Notes: a model not told the origin generated them from the sequence alone. A stretch of 7,837 nucleotides of DNA from JANNSX01 sp031403155 (GCA_031403155.1 JANNSX010000300.1:1-7837), one strand, 5' to 3'; numbered from the stretch's first letter, positions 1 to 4,944 are shown. Made by a program: numbers and translations.

Positions 1-240
1 GTGCCCGGCATCAAGGCGGCGCTGATGCTCCACTACGCCGGGAAGGACGACCGCATCAATGCCGGCATCGCGGATTACGAAGCGGCGCTGAAAGCGGCGG
101 GCAAGACCTACGAGCTCCACATGTACGAAGGCGCCCAGCACGCCTTCAACAACGATACGAATGCCGCGCGGTATGACAAGGCGGCAGCCGAGCTGGCGTG
201 GGGGCGGACGGTGGAGTTTTTGAGGCGCAACCTCAGCTGA
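1..240 (+). CDS. Dienelactone hydrolase family protein, C-terminal part (5' end outside window)
   Basis: This is the last 79 codons of an alpha/beta hydrolase of the dienelactone hydrolase (carboxymethylenebutenolidase) family. Such enzymes are cytoplasmic and open lactone rings in chloroaromatic degradation, though many members have unknown substrates. The segment LHYAGKDDRIN carries the family's catalytic Asp (about visible residue 17), and EGAQHAFNND carries the catalytic His (residue 47). The nucleophile, normally Cys in this family, lies upstream of the window. The first codon is GTG, but it falls inside the conserved fold (before the Asp strand), so it is not the start. The C-terminal helix (AAELAWGRTVEFLRRNL) is complete. 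Its stop is 25 bp from the stop of the convergent toxin gene, with no terminator visible between them. Codon use is GC-rich, unlike the next gene. Confidence 0.85.
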   Translation: MPGIKAALMLHYAGKDDRINAGIADYEAALKAAGKTYELHMYEGAQHAFNNDTNAARYDKAAAELAWGRTVEFLRRNLS

Positions 241-265
241 TCCTCGATTGCGAAATTCGTGGCAG

Positions 266-898
266 TTACTCTACTGTTTGTATCTCTACGTTAGTCTGCA
301 GTGACTCAGTATCGAAGGCAAACCTCACAGCGTTCACTGCCACCGGCTCCGTCAGGTTATCAGCTGAAAAGGCCGGAACGGTTGTTCCTTCCGGATGTCG
401 GGCCGATGGTGCCAAGAAGGCACCCAGACCCATCAGATGTGCTTCTCGACCCAATGCGACGCAAAAGTCCAATTCTTCTGAGGTCAGTCCCGGCCAATCG
501 TTATGTTGAGGGATCAAATCTATAACGTCGCCCTCAAACTTACAGCGCATGATTGAGTAATTGACTGCTCTTCGTGCCTCGGAATCTCCGGCGGCCTTTC
601 GAGCGTAGTGATACAAACCCTCGGCCTTCGCGGTCTCTTCCTCCAGTGCTGAGTAAAACACCGGCCAACTTCCGTCTGAAAATCGAGTGCGGGTGCCGTA
701 TCTGTTATCGAGCTTGGGCTTCCGCTTGAACGGATCGGTCAAAAGAGATCTGGCGGTTTCGTCAGGGCTGTGCCGAATAACCTCGACGATGGCCTCTATC
801 GATAATCCCTTCTTTGCTGCAAACCTACCGATATGAGTGAGATTGGCCAATCGATGAACATAGCAGGATCTGCGATTGCGATCCAAACTCTCAAGCAC
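266..898 (-). CDS. RES-domain toxin of a RES/Xre toxin-antitoxin module
   Basis: Likely toxin of the RES family (MbcT/ParT/Res type). Characterised members degrade, phosphorolyse or transfer ADP-ribose from NAD+, and so deplete NAD or modify targets in the cytoplasm. Over 210 residues the domain signatures are visible. Basic residues R70/R72 follow DNRYGT. FYSALEEETAKAE (81-93) matches the Y-S-A...T-A-x-E segment with the active-site Glu at E93. Near the C-terminus, PSARHPEGTTVPAF (164-177) matches the P-S-x-R...G-x-x-V/L...F segment that supplies the family Ser (S165). The first ~60 residues are less typical. The GTG start lies six bases past the antitoxin stop in the same frame (TGA-AAC-GTG). 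GGGGCGGTGA just upstream can serve as ribosome binding site, so translation is probably coupled to the antitoxin. The exact reaction of this protein is inferred from the family only. Confidence 0.82.
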   Translation of the reverse strand: MLESLDRNRRSCYVHRLANLTHIGRFAAKKGLSIEAIVEVIRHSPDETARSLLTDPFKRKPKLDNRYGTRTRFSDGSWPVFYSALEEETAKAEGLYHYARKAAGDSEARRAVNYSIMRCKFEGDVIDLIPQHNDWPGLTSEELDFCVALGREAHLMGLGAFLAPSARHPEGTTVPAFSADNLTEPVAVNAVRFAFDTESLQTNVEIQTVE

Positions 899-901
899 GT
901 T

Positions 902-1510
902 TCACCGCCCCGAAAGATACGCAACATAATCCTTTACTAGCAGTAGGTTTTCTATGGACCCCTCCACCAGTAGTGACCGCGGTGACCTGCGCCCAAAATC
1001 TTGCTGCAGTTCGTCCAGCCACGATCGAATCGAATCGGTTTCTCCAAACAGGAGATCCAAATCCGCCGCGATGCGGAGGATTAAGCGAAGTCTATCATTC
1101 GCGTCACGACCAACAAGCACGCGGCGCCCCGCATAAATCTCAGTTAGTCTAGAACCGTCTTCGAGGCCGAGGAGGCTCGCAGCGTCCGCCTCTGTGAGAT
1201 TCCAATCAGCTACAATATGTTCAAAAAGTAAAATAGGGCCGGTTGGACGGGGCTCCGGCTGCAGCTGAGCAAGAGTCATTTCAGCTGATGCAAAACCTTC
1301 ACGATGATTGCCGCCAACAAGCGCCGTCATTCGAATCGTTTGCAGTCCATAAGAGCCCTTGTCTGGTGTAACCCGAGCCTTTCCCTGAAACGGGGACGTT
1401 GAAGTTGCAATAGGATTCGTGTTGGGCAAGCCGAACGGTTTTGAAAAAGGTAATTGTCGATCTGCTGATTGCGGTTTTTGCTGTCTCTCTTGTATGTTAG
1501 TTAGCGACAT
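902..1510 (-). CDS. Xre/MbcA/ParS-type antitoxin with a long N-terminal extension
   Basis: Antitoxin partner of the downstream RES toxin. The C-terminal half fits the Xre/MbcA/ParS family. A helical Xre-like region spans about 95-150 (NLTEADAASLLGLEDGSRLTEI). The toxin-binding domain (DUF2384) follows at about 155-202, with W164, the conserved SPRSLLVEGSIENLLLVKDY stretch and a short C-terminal tail. In known complexes this tail region blocks the RES active site, and the helical region binds the operator for autoregulation. The first ~90 residues (rich in Gln, Pro, Ser and Thr) exceed what a usual ~120-150 residue member carries, and I do not recognise them. The ATG start overlaps the stop of the upstream gene as TAATG. 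A GAGG motif (plus-strand CCTC at 1518-1521) sits 7 nt upstream, supporting this start and translational coupling. Confidence 0.82.
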   Translation of the reverse strand: MSLTNIQERQQKPQSADRQLPFSKPFGLPNTNPIATSTSPFQGKARVTPDKGSYGLQTIRMTALVGGNHREGFASAEMTLAQLQPEPRPTGPILLFEHIVADWNLTEADAASLLGLEDGSRLTEIYAGRRVLVGRDANDRLRLILRIAADLDLLFGETDSIRSWLDELQQDFGRRSPRSLLVEGSIENLLLVKDYVAYLSGR

Positions 1511-2307
1511 TAATGGTCCTCAAACTCTAACCCGAGGTGATCAAGTAATGCCTTAAGTTCCTCCTCTGCCTTGACAATATGATCATCTGATGACTGCTGA
1601 AGTTCTGGGCTGCCTGTGATGGAGTGGTCGAATTGGAGATACAAATCTCCTACGTCGACGTATGACCGCTGCATCGTCAGTCCAATCCTGGTCGCTTTTT
1701 CCAAGTCTAGACCTTCAAACTGAAGAGTGTAATCTTTCTTAAGTGCCGCATAGGGGCCCTGATCTAACTTAAGAGCGGCGTTGCCGCGCGCCGCCATGAA
1801 TTTATTAACTGAGTCTGCCCCGCCGTCGCTGTCGAGCCACAAGTTTGTGCGCAAAAGCCTTTCTGCCAGCTGAACATCTGGGATGGCGCTTTGCAAAGAG
1901 GCTTCGCACACTTGGAGATGCTCTTTGATCGCATTCACGCTTTCCCGAGTACGTACTACGTCATTGACCTCAACAATTAGTGCAGTCGGCGTGACGTCGA
2001 CGCGTCCTTCGCCACCGAAAGTTCTTATGCTCAGTTTGAGATCAGCATATGATGTGCCGCCGAATGACTGGAGGTCGGTCATATTGAGCTTTTGGGTCTG
2101 ACCGATGCGCCGGTAGAAATTTTCAAATACACTTGTGGCCAGCAAACCGAGTTTGAGGACCGGTTCACGGAAATTGCAGACCATACCGACGATCAGGCGA
2201 CGAGGTTTGCAGTGCATTCGCAAATCAATCATCAACGCAGCTAATGTCCAACGCTGTCGGGCGACCGCTAGCTCTCTAATGTTACGCGTCGAGCCAATGC
2301 TACGCAA
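1510..2307 (-). CDS. Unrecognised protein, first gene of the RES/Xre operon
   Basis: I do not recognise this protein. Up to 265 residues can be read; coordinates give the longest form, which begins at TTG. ATG codons at 2232, 2217 and 2184 are alternatives, and none of the four has a clear Shine-Dalgarno motif. It looks soluble, with no signal peptide. It alternates beta-rich stretches (YADLKLSIRTFGGEGRVDV, ALIVEVNDVV) with helices, has a second strand region (LLRTNLWLDSDGG, YTLQFEGLDL, IGLTMQRSYVDVGDLYLQF), and ends in an acidic helix (KAEEELKALLDHLGLEFEDH). Its stop overlaps the antitoxin start by one base (TAATG), so it is almost certainly co-translated with the toxin-antitoxin pair. A third regulatory or chaperone component is one possibility, but nothing in the sequence proves it. 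Codon use is less GC-biased than in rplS next door, which fits acquired DNA. Confidence 0.7.
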   Translation of the reverse strand: MRSIGSTRNIRELAVARQRWTLAALMIDLRMHCKPRRLIVGMVCNFREPVLKLGLLATSVFENFYRRIGQTQKLNMTDLQSFGGTSYADLKLSIRTFGGEGRVDVTPTALIVEVNDVVRTRESVNAIKEHLQVCEASLQSAIPDVQLAERLLRTNLWLDSDGGADSVNKFMAARGNAALKLDQGPYAALKKDYTLQFEGLDLEKATRIGLTMQRSYVDVGDLYLQFDHSITGSPELQQSSDDHIVKAEEELKALLDHLGLEFEDH

Positions 2308-2520
2308 TGATGGCTTGAAGCGGAGACCTCGTTCACTATCGACAGCCGCCCCGCCTTCCGCTACAACCCCACGCGAAATCCCCTATGATGGGTTGCATGA
2401 GCGCCGTTCCGGCGCGGGCCCTGGGCCGGGCGTGCCACGCCACAAGCCCAGCCGCGTTGGCAAGCGAAGCCGTCACGGACGCGCCGCTCCTCTGCTGTTG
2501 GACAATAAAGGACCACGACA
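2308..2520. promoter_or_regulatory. Divergent control region between the toxin-antitoxin operon and rplS
   Basis: These 213 bp must hold the rplS promoter and leader, and probably part of the control region of the minus-strand operon. For rplS, TATGAT at 2384-2389 is the best -10-like hexamer, but its -35 region is weak. Reading leftward, TTGCGT (2307-2302) and TAACAT (2284-2279) are spaced by 17 nt and could form a promoter for the toxin-antitoxin operon. If used, the first gene must start at 2232 or further in. AGCCA at 2292-2296 and TGGCT at 2311-2315 form a short dyad around this point that could be an operator. The GC-rich stretch 2400-2500 holds small palindromes (GGGCCCTGGGCC; GGCGTG next to CACGCC) that may fold in the L19 leader. 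All these sites are weak matches by eye. Confidence 0.3.
2507..2512 (+). promoter_or_regulatory. rplS ribosome binding site
   Basis: AAAGGA lies 8 nt before the ATG at 2521. It is one of the clearest Shine-Dalgarno motifs in the window and fixes the start of L19. Confidence 0.75.
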
Positions 2521-3192
2521 ATGAACATCCTCCAGCAATTCGAAAAAGAGCAGGTCGATCAACTGGTTGCCAAGCGCCCGGTGCCGCAGTTCGAGCCCGG
2601 CGACACGGTCAAGGTCGGCGTCAAGATCGTCGATGGCGATAACTCCCGCGTCCAGGCCTACGAGGGTCTCTGCATCGCCCGGGCCGGCCAGGGCATCAAC
2701 GCCAACTTCACGGTCCGCAAGATTTCCTATGGCGAGGGCGTCGAGCGCGTCTTCCCGCTCTATTCGCCGATGATCGATAGCATCGAGGTCGTCCGCCGCG
2801 GCAAGGTGCGCCGCGCGAAGCTCTACTATCTCCGCGGCCTCAAGGGTAAGGCCGCCCGCATCTTCGAGCGCACGGATTCGCGCGGCAAGAAGCTGCAGGC
2901 CATCGACAACTGGAAGGGCTTCAAGAAGCCGAAGGGTGAGGCGGACGATCTCAAGAAAATCACCGGCATCTCGGAGGATCTCGAGAAGCGCCTGCTCAAG
3001 ATCGGCGTGACCAAATACGAGCAGATCGCCAACTTCTCGGACGTGGACTTGGTGCGCGTCGACGACTCCTTGAGCCTCAACGGCCGTCTCGAGCGTGAGG
3101 ACTGGATGGGCCAGGCCCGCGTGCTCGTCACCGAGGCGACCGCCCACGAGGTCAACCTCGGCGAGGAGAAGCCGGCGGAAGAGCAGAAGTAG
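2521..3192 (+). CDS. rplS: 50S ribosomal protein L19 with C-terminal helix-hairpin-helix-like domain
   Basis: Structural protein of the large ribosomal subunit, located at the 30S-50S interface. Residues 1-~125 are a complete L19: the N-terminal helix (LQQFEKEQVDQL), then PQFEPGDTVKVGVKI, RVQAYEGLCIARAGQGI, FTVRKISYGEGVERVFPLYSP, and the basic RRGKVRRAKLYYLRGLKGKAARI. Bacterial L19 usually stops at about 115-130 residues; this one has 223. After a Lys-rich linker (131-141), residues 142-203 form a helix-hairpin-helix-like domain (DDLKKITGISEDLEKRLLKIGV, YEQIANFSDVDL, NGRLEREDWMGQARVL). It is of the kind I know as C-terminal extensions of alphaproteobacterial L21 and NuoE. An acidic tail follows. 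The ATG is supported by a good Shine-Dalgarno motif, and a strong terminator follows 31 bp after the stop. The usual neighbour trmD is not upstream in this window; the toxin-antitoxin operon is. Confidence 0.95.
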   Translation: MNILQQFEKEQVDQLVAKRPVPQFEPGDTVKVGVKIVDGDNSRVQAYEGLCIARAGQGINANFTVRKISYGEGVERVFPLYSPMIDSIEVVRRGKVRRAKLYYLRGLKGKAARIFERTDSRGKKLQAIDNWKGFKKPKGEADDLKKITGISEDLEKRLLKIGVTKYEQIANFSDVDLVRVDDSLSLNGRLEREDWMGQARVLVTEATAHEVNLGEEKPAEEQK

Positions 3193-3223
3193 CTCTGGCT
3201 GCTCTCAGGCGACGGAACGACAC

Positions 3224-3253
3224 AAGGGCAGCCTCGCGGCTGCCCTTTGTTTT
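3224..3253 (+). terminator. Intrinsic terminator of rplS
   Basis: A perfect 10-bp stem (AAGGGCAGCC at 3224-3233 with GGCTGCCCTT at 3238-3247) closes a TCGC tetraloop. It is followed by a T-rich run (TGTTTT). It lies 31 bp after the rplS stop and is the only convincing rho-independent terminator in the window. Confidence 0.9.
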
Positions 3254-3295
3254 GGGTGGTCTCGCTTCGTGGATACGCCTGCTGCGAGGAGAATC

Positions 3296-3331
3296 TCACC
3301 CCCACCCCAACCCTCCCCACAAGGGGGAGGG
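3296..3331. repeat. C-rich/G-rich intergenic repeat with small hairpin
   Basis: This is a C-rich run, then CCCTCCCC (3311-3318) pairing with GGGGAGGG (3324-3331) around a 5-nt loop. From memory, this C-run/ACAAGGGGGAGGG pattern is a very common intergenic repeat in many proteobacteria; its spurious translation reads like PPPQPSPQGGGRA, as here. It shows no T-tract, so it is probably not a terminator. Its function is unknown. Confidence 0.65.
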
Positions 3332-3336
3332 CGCGC

Positions 3337-3413
3337 TAGTGTGGCGTCGCGCCTTAGTTGACCAGTGCTGCGGCTAGGCTCGTGTCAACTAAGGCGCGTT
3401 GAACGCCACACTA
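3337..3413. repeat. Hairpin 1 (left member of pair A), 3'-side bulge
   Basis: The outer stem is 11 bp (TAGTGTGGCGT at 3337-3347 with its complement at 3403-3413). A 4-nt bulge TTGA lies on the 3' arm (3399-3402). The inner stem is a perfect 15 bp (CGCGCCTTAGTTGAC at 3348-3362 with 3384-3398). The loop is 21 nt (3363-3383) and contains TGCGGC at 3369-3374. There is no T-tract and no coding sequence. Hairpin 2 follows after a 15-nt spacer (3414-3428). Confidence 0.9.
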
Positions 3414-3428
3414 AGCCGATGATATTGC

Positions 3429-3501
3429 TAGTGGCCCTTATGTCGCGCCTAAATCGAAGGCGCTCGCGGCCATGATGCGATTTAGGCGCGACGGGCCACT
3501 A
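3429..3501. repeat. Hairpin 2 (right member of pair A), 5'-side TTAT bulge
   Basis: The outer stem is 9 bp (TAGTGGCCC at 3429-3437 with GGGCCACTA at 3493-3501). A 4-nt bulge TTAT lies on the 5' arm (3438-3441). The inner stem is a perfect 15 bp (GTCGCGCCTAAATCG at 3442-3456 with 3478-3492). The loop is 21 nt (3457-3477) with CGCGGC at 3465-3470. It shares TAGTG and GTCGCGCCT with the 5' arm of hairpin 1, but the upper stem differs and is compensated on the 3' arm. Confidence 0.9.
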
Positions 3502-3502
3502 A

Positions 3503-3573
3503 TGCGGCGGTTCGGAAGTCTGCTTCGAGGCTGCGGCACGCTCAGCAAGCGGACTTCCGAACATGACGCCGCA
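3503..3573. repeat. Hairpin 3 (left member of pair B), 3'-side bulge
   Basis: The outer stem is 7 bp (TGCGGCG at 3503-3509 with CGCCGCA at 3567-3573). A 4-nt bulge ATGA lies on the 3' arm (3563-3566). The inner stem is 16 bp with one G-T pair (GTTCGGAAGTCTGCTT at 3510-3525 with 3547-3562). The loop is 21 nt (3526-3546) with GCTGCGGC at 3530-3537, the same eight bases as in the hairpin 1 loop (3367-3374). It begins one base after hairpin 2 ends. Confidence 0.9.
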
Positions 3574-3590
3574 CGTGGCATATGCTACGC

Positions 3591-3665
3591 CGAGTGTCCT
3601 TATCGTTCGCGAAGCTCGTGAGAGGTTGCGGCAGATCATGACGAGCTTCGCGAACGGGACACTCG
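3591..3665. repeat. Hairpin 4 (right member of pair B), 5'-side TTAT bulge, overlapping a gene start
   Basis: The outer stem is 9 bp (CGAGTGTCC at 3591-3599 with GGACACTCG at 3657-3665). The TTAT bulge lies on the 5' arm (3600-3603). The inner stem is a perfect 16 bp (CGTTCGCGAAGCTCGT at 3604-3619 with 3641-3656). The loop is 21 nt (3620-3640) with TGCGGC at 3627-3632. It is separated from hairpin 3 by 17 nt (3574-3590). The loop begins with GAGAGG and ends with the ATG chosen as the hydrolase start, so the hairpin runs into the coding region. Confidence 0.9.
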
Positions 3666-4726
3666 ACGCCGAGATGCAGGCCTATGTGAGGAAGGTGGAC
3701 AGCCTTTATCCGCCGGACGCCGTCGATCTCGACATGGCGGGCCAGCGGCGTGTCTACCGCGATCTCTGCGAGGCCTTCGCGCCGCCCTATCCGAAGGGGG
3801 TGAAGGCCGAGACTGCGAGCGTGCCGGGCCCGGCGGGGTCGATTCCGATCCGCCGCTATACGCCGTCCGGCGGACCGGGGGACGCAACCATCGTCTACTA
3901 TCACGGCGGCGGCTTCGTCGTCGGCAATCTCGACAGCCACGACAGCGTCTGCGCGGAGCTGGCGGAGGGCTCGGGGCAGGTGATCATCTCGGTGGATTAC
4001 CGCCTCGCCCCCGAGCACATCCATCCCGCGCACTACGAGGATGCGCTCTGGGCCTTGCGCGCCATTGCAGCCGAGGGCCGGTCCGTCGTCGTTGCGGGGG
4101 ATTCGGCCGGTGGCAATCTGGCGGCGGCCGTATCGATCGCGGCGCGGGGCACATCTGCCGCACCGATCGGCCAGCTGCTGATCTATCCGGGCCTCGGCGG
4201 CGACAAGCTCGGCCTTGCCTCATACCGGACGCATGCCGAGGCCGTGCATCTGACCGTCAAGGACATCGACTTCTACAAGCGCGCACGCGCCGGCGGCGAT
4301 CCGCCGATGGGCGACTGGACCTATGCCCCGCTCGCCGCCACCGATTATCGCGGCTTGCCCCCCTGCATCGCCATTTCCGCCGACGTCGACCCGCTGCGCG
4401 ACGACTGCGACGAATTTGTCCAGCGGCTCAGGGCGGCGGGGGTGCCGGCGGTCTGGATCAACGAGCCGGGTCTGGTCCACGGCTATCTCCGCGCCCGCCT
4501 CATGAGCAGCAAGGCGAAGGCGAGTTTTTCCCGTATTGTCAGAGGGTTACTGACATTGGCGCGCCGCGAGCCGGTGGCCTGTCGCGGACCCCGGCGTCGC
4601 CCGCCTTTGAATCAGGCCTGCCGCCCGAGCAAGGCTAAGCTGCAGCGTGGTAGCCTCTTTGGCAGAGGTCAAGGACAACAAAGTCGTGCTAGGCTGAGTT
4701 GGGGAGCGAGATTCGGTTCGCAATAG
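3638..4726 (+). CDS. Family IV (HSL-like) alpha/beta hydrolase, esterase/lipase
   Basis: Probable cytoplasmic carboxylesterase of the hormone-sensitive-lipase family. Numbering from ATG 3638, HGGGFVVG (89-96) forms the oxyanion hole. GDSAGGNLA (154-162) holds the nucleophile S156, DVDPLRDD holds the catalytic D251, and LVHGY holds the catalytic H281, so the triad is intact. Natural substrate unknown. The family usually starts just before the segment seen here as LDAEMQAYV. ATG 3638 gives ten residues before it, with GAGAGG 12 nt upstream; ATG 3674 is an alternative. The frame is open back to ATG 3563, but that start would translate hairpin 3 and 4 sequence. After about residue 309 the fold should be complete; the last ~50 residues are a basic, Arg/Pro-rich tail without obvious homology. 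The next gene begins 13 bp after the stop. Confidence 0.88.
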   Translation: MTSFANGTLDAEMQAYVRKVDSLYPPDAVDLDMAGQRRVYRDLCEAFAPPYPKGVKAETASVPGPAGSIPIRRYTPSGGPGDATIVYYHGGGFVVGNLDSHDSVCAELAEGSGQVIISVDYRLAPEHIHPAHYEDALWALRAIAAEGRSVVVAGDSAGGNLAAAVSIAARGTSAAPIGQLLIYPGLGGDKLGLASYRTHAEAVHLTVKDIDFYKRARAGGDPPMGDWTYAPLAATDYRGLPPCIAISADVDPLRDDCDEFVQRLRAAGVPAVWINEPGLVHGYLRARLMSSKAKASFSRIVRGLLTLARREPVACRGPRRRPPLNQACRPSKAKLQRGSLFGRGQGQQSRARLSWGARFGSQ

Positions 4727-4739
4727 CTGGAGAAGTCAA

Positions 4740-4940
4740 ATGAATTCGAGCACACGCAATATTCTGATCGCCGCCGTCGTCGCGGCTATCCTGGTTGTCG
4801 CCTACAACATGTTCTCGGGCAGTGGACCGGCGCCGACGACTGAGCCAGCGGCGACCTCGAGCTCGACCACAACGACGACGGGGTCTGGCACGACGACCAC
4901 CGGCACCGGTACGACGACGGGCACCGGTACGACGCCGTAG
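4740..4940 (+). CDS. Small single-pass membrane protein with Thr/Gly-rich tail
   Basis: A 66-residue hypothetical protein. Residues 1-7 are polar with one Arg. Residues 8-22 (ILIAAVVAAILVVAY) form one membrane segment or uncleaved signal anchor. From about 27 on the chain is low complexity: Pro, Ser, Thr and Gly only, apart from a few Ala and one Glu. The tail is encoded by a short tandem repeat (GGCACCGGTACGACG at 4902-4916 and again at 4920-4934, 18-bp period), so its length probably varies between strains. The start is supported by GGAGAAG 4 nt before the ATG. It follows the hydrolase by 13 bp, so the two may be co-transcribed. It ends 4 bp from the convergent end of fmt with no terminator between. 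Function unknown; similar short anchored Thr-rich proteins are common in this bacterial group. Confidence 0.72.
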   Translation: MNSSTRNILIAAVVAAILVVAYNMFSGSGPAPTTEPAATSSSTTTTTGSGTTTTGTGTTTGTGTTP

Positions 4941-4944
4941 CCCT

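Noticed and set aside
1..240. Complete small gene starting with GTG at base 1
   Set aside because: The sequence enters in the middle of a conserved alpha/beta hydrolase fold and lacks the nucleophile half, so the true start is outside the window.
1510..2307. Assignment of the first operon protein to the TIGR04255 sporadic family
   Set aside because: Similar length, but the N-terminal Pro-Leu-x-Glu motif and the central RY-I-N-R type signature I associate with that family are not visible.
2400..2520. Structured riboswitch-like leader of rplS
   Set aside because: Only short GC palindromes can be seen; no known L19 leader motif was recognised, and such pairings are expected in GC-rich DNA.
2473..3147. 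Long minus-strand open frame opposite rplS
   Set aside because: It is a shadow of the strongly biased codon use of rplS; its composition (Leu, Asp, Ala, His) has no family resemblance.
3337..3573. Intrinsic terminators
   Set aside because: The stems are long and have large 21-nt loops and no following T-run. The rplS terminator at 3224-3253 already serves that role.
3337..3665. Integron attC sites
   Set aside because: The hairpin geometry is reminiscent of attC, but the RYYYAAC/GTTRRRY core sites are not present at the bases of the stems, and there is no integron integrase or cassette structure nearby.
3337..3665. CRISPR array
   Set aside because: The repeats are palindromic units with differing stems, not identical direct repeats separated by unique spacers, and no cas genes are present.
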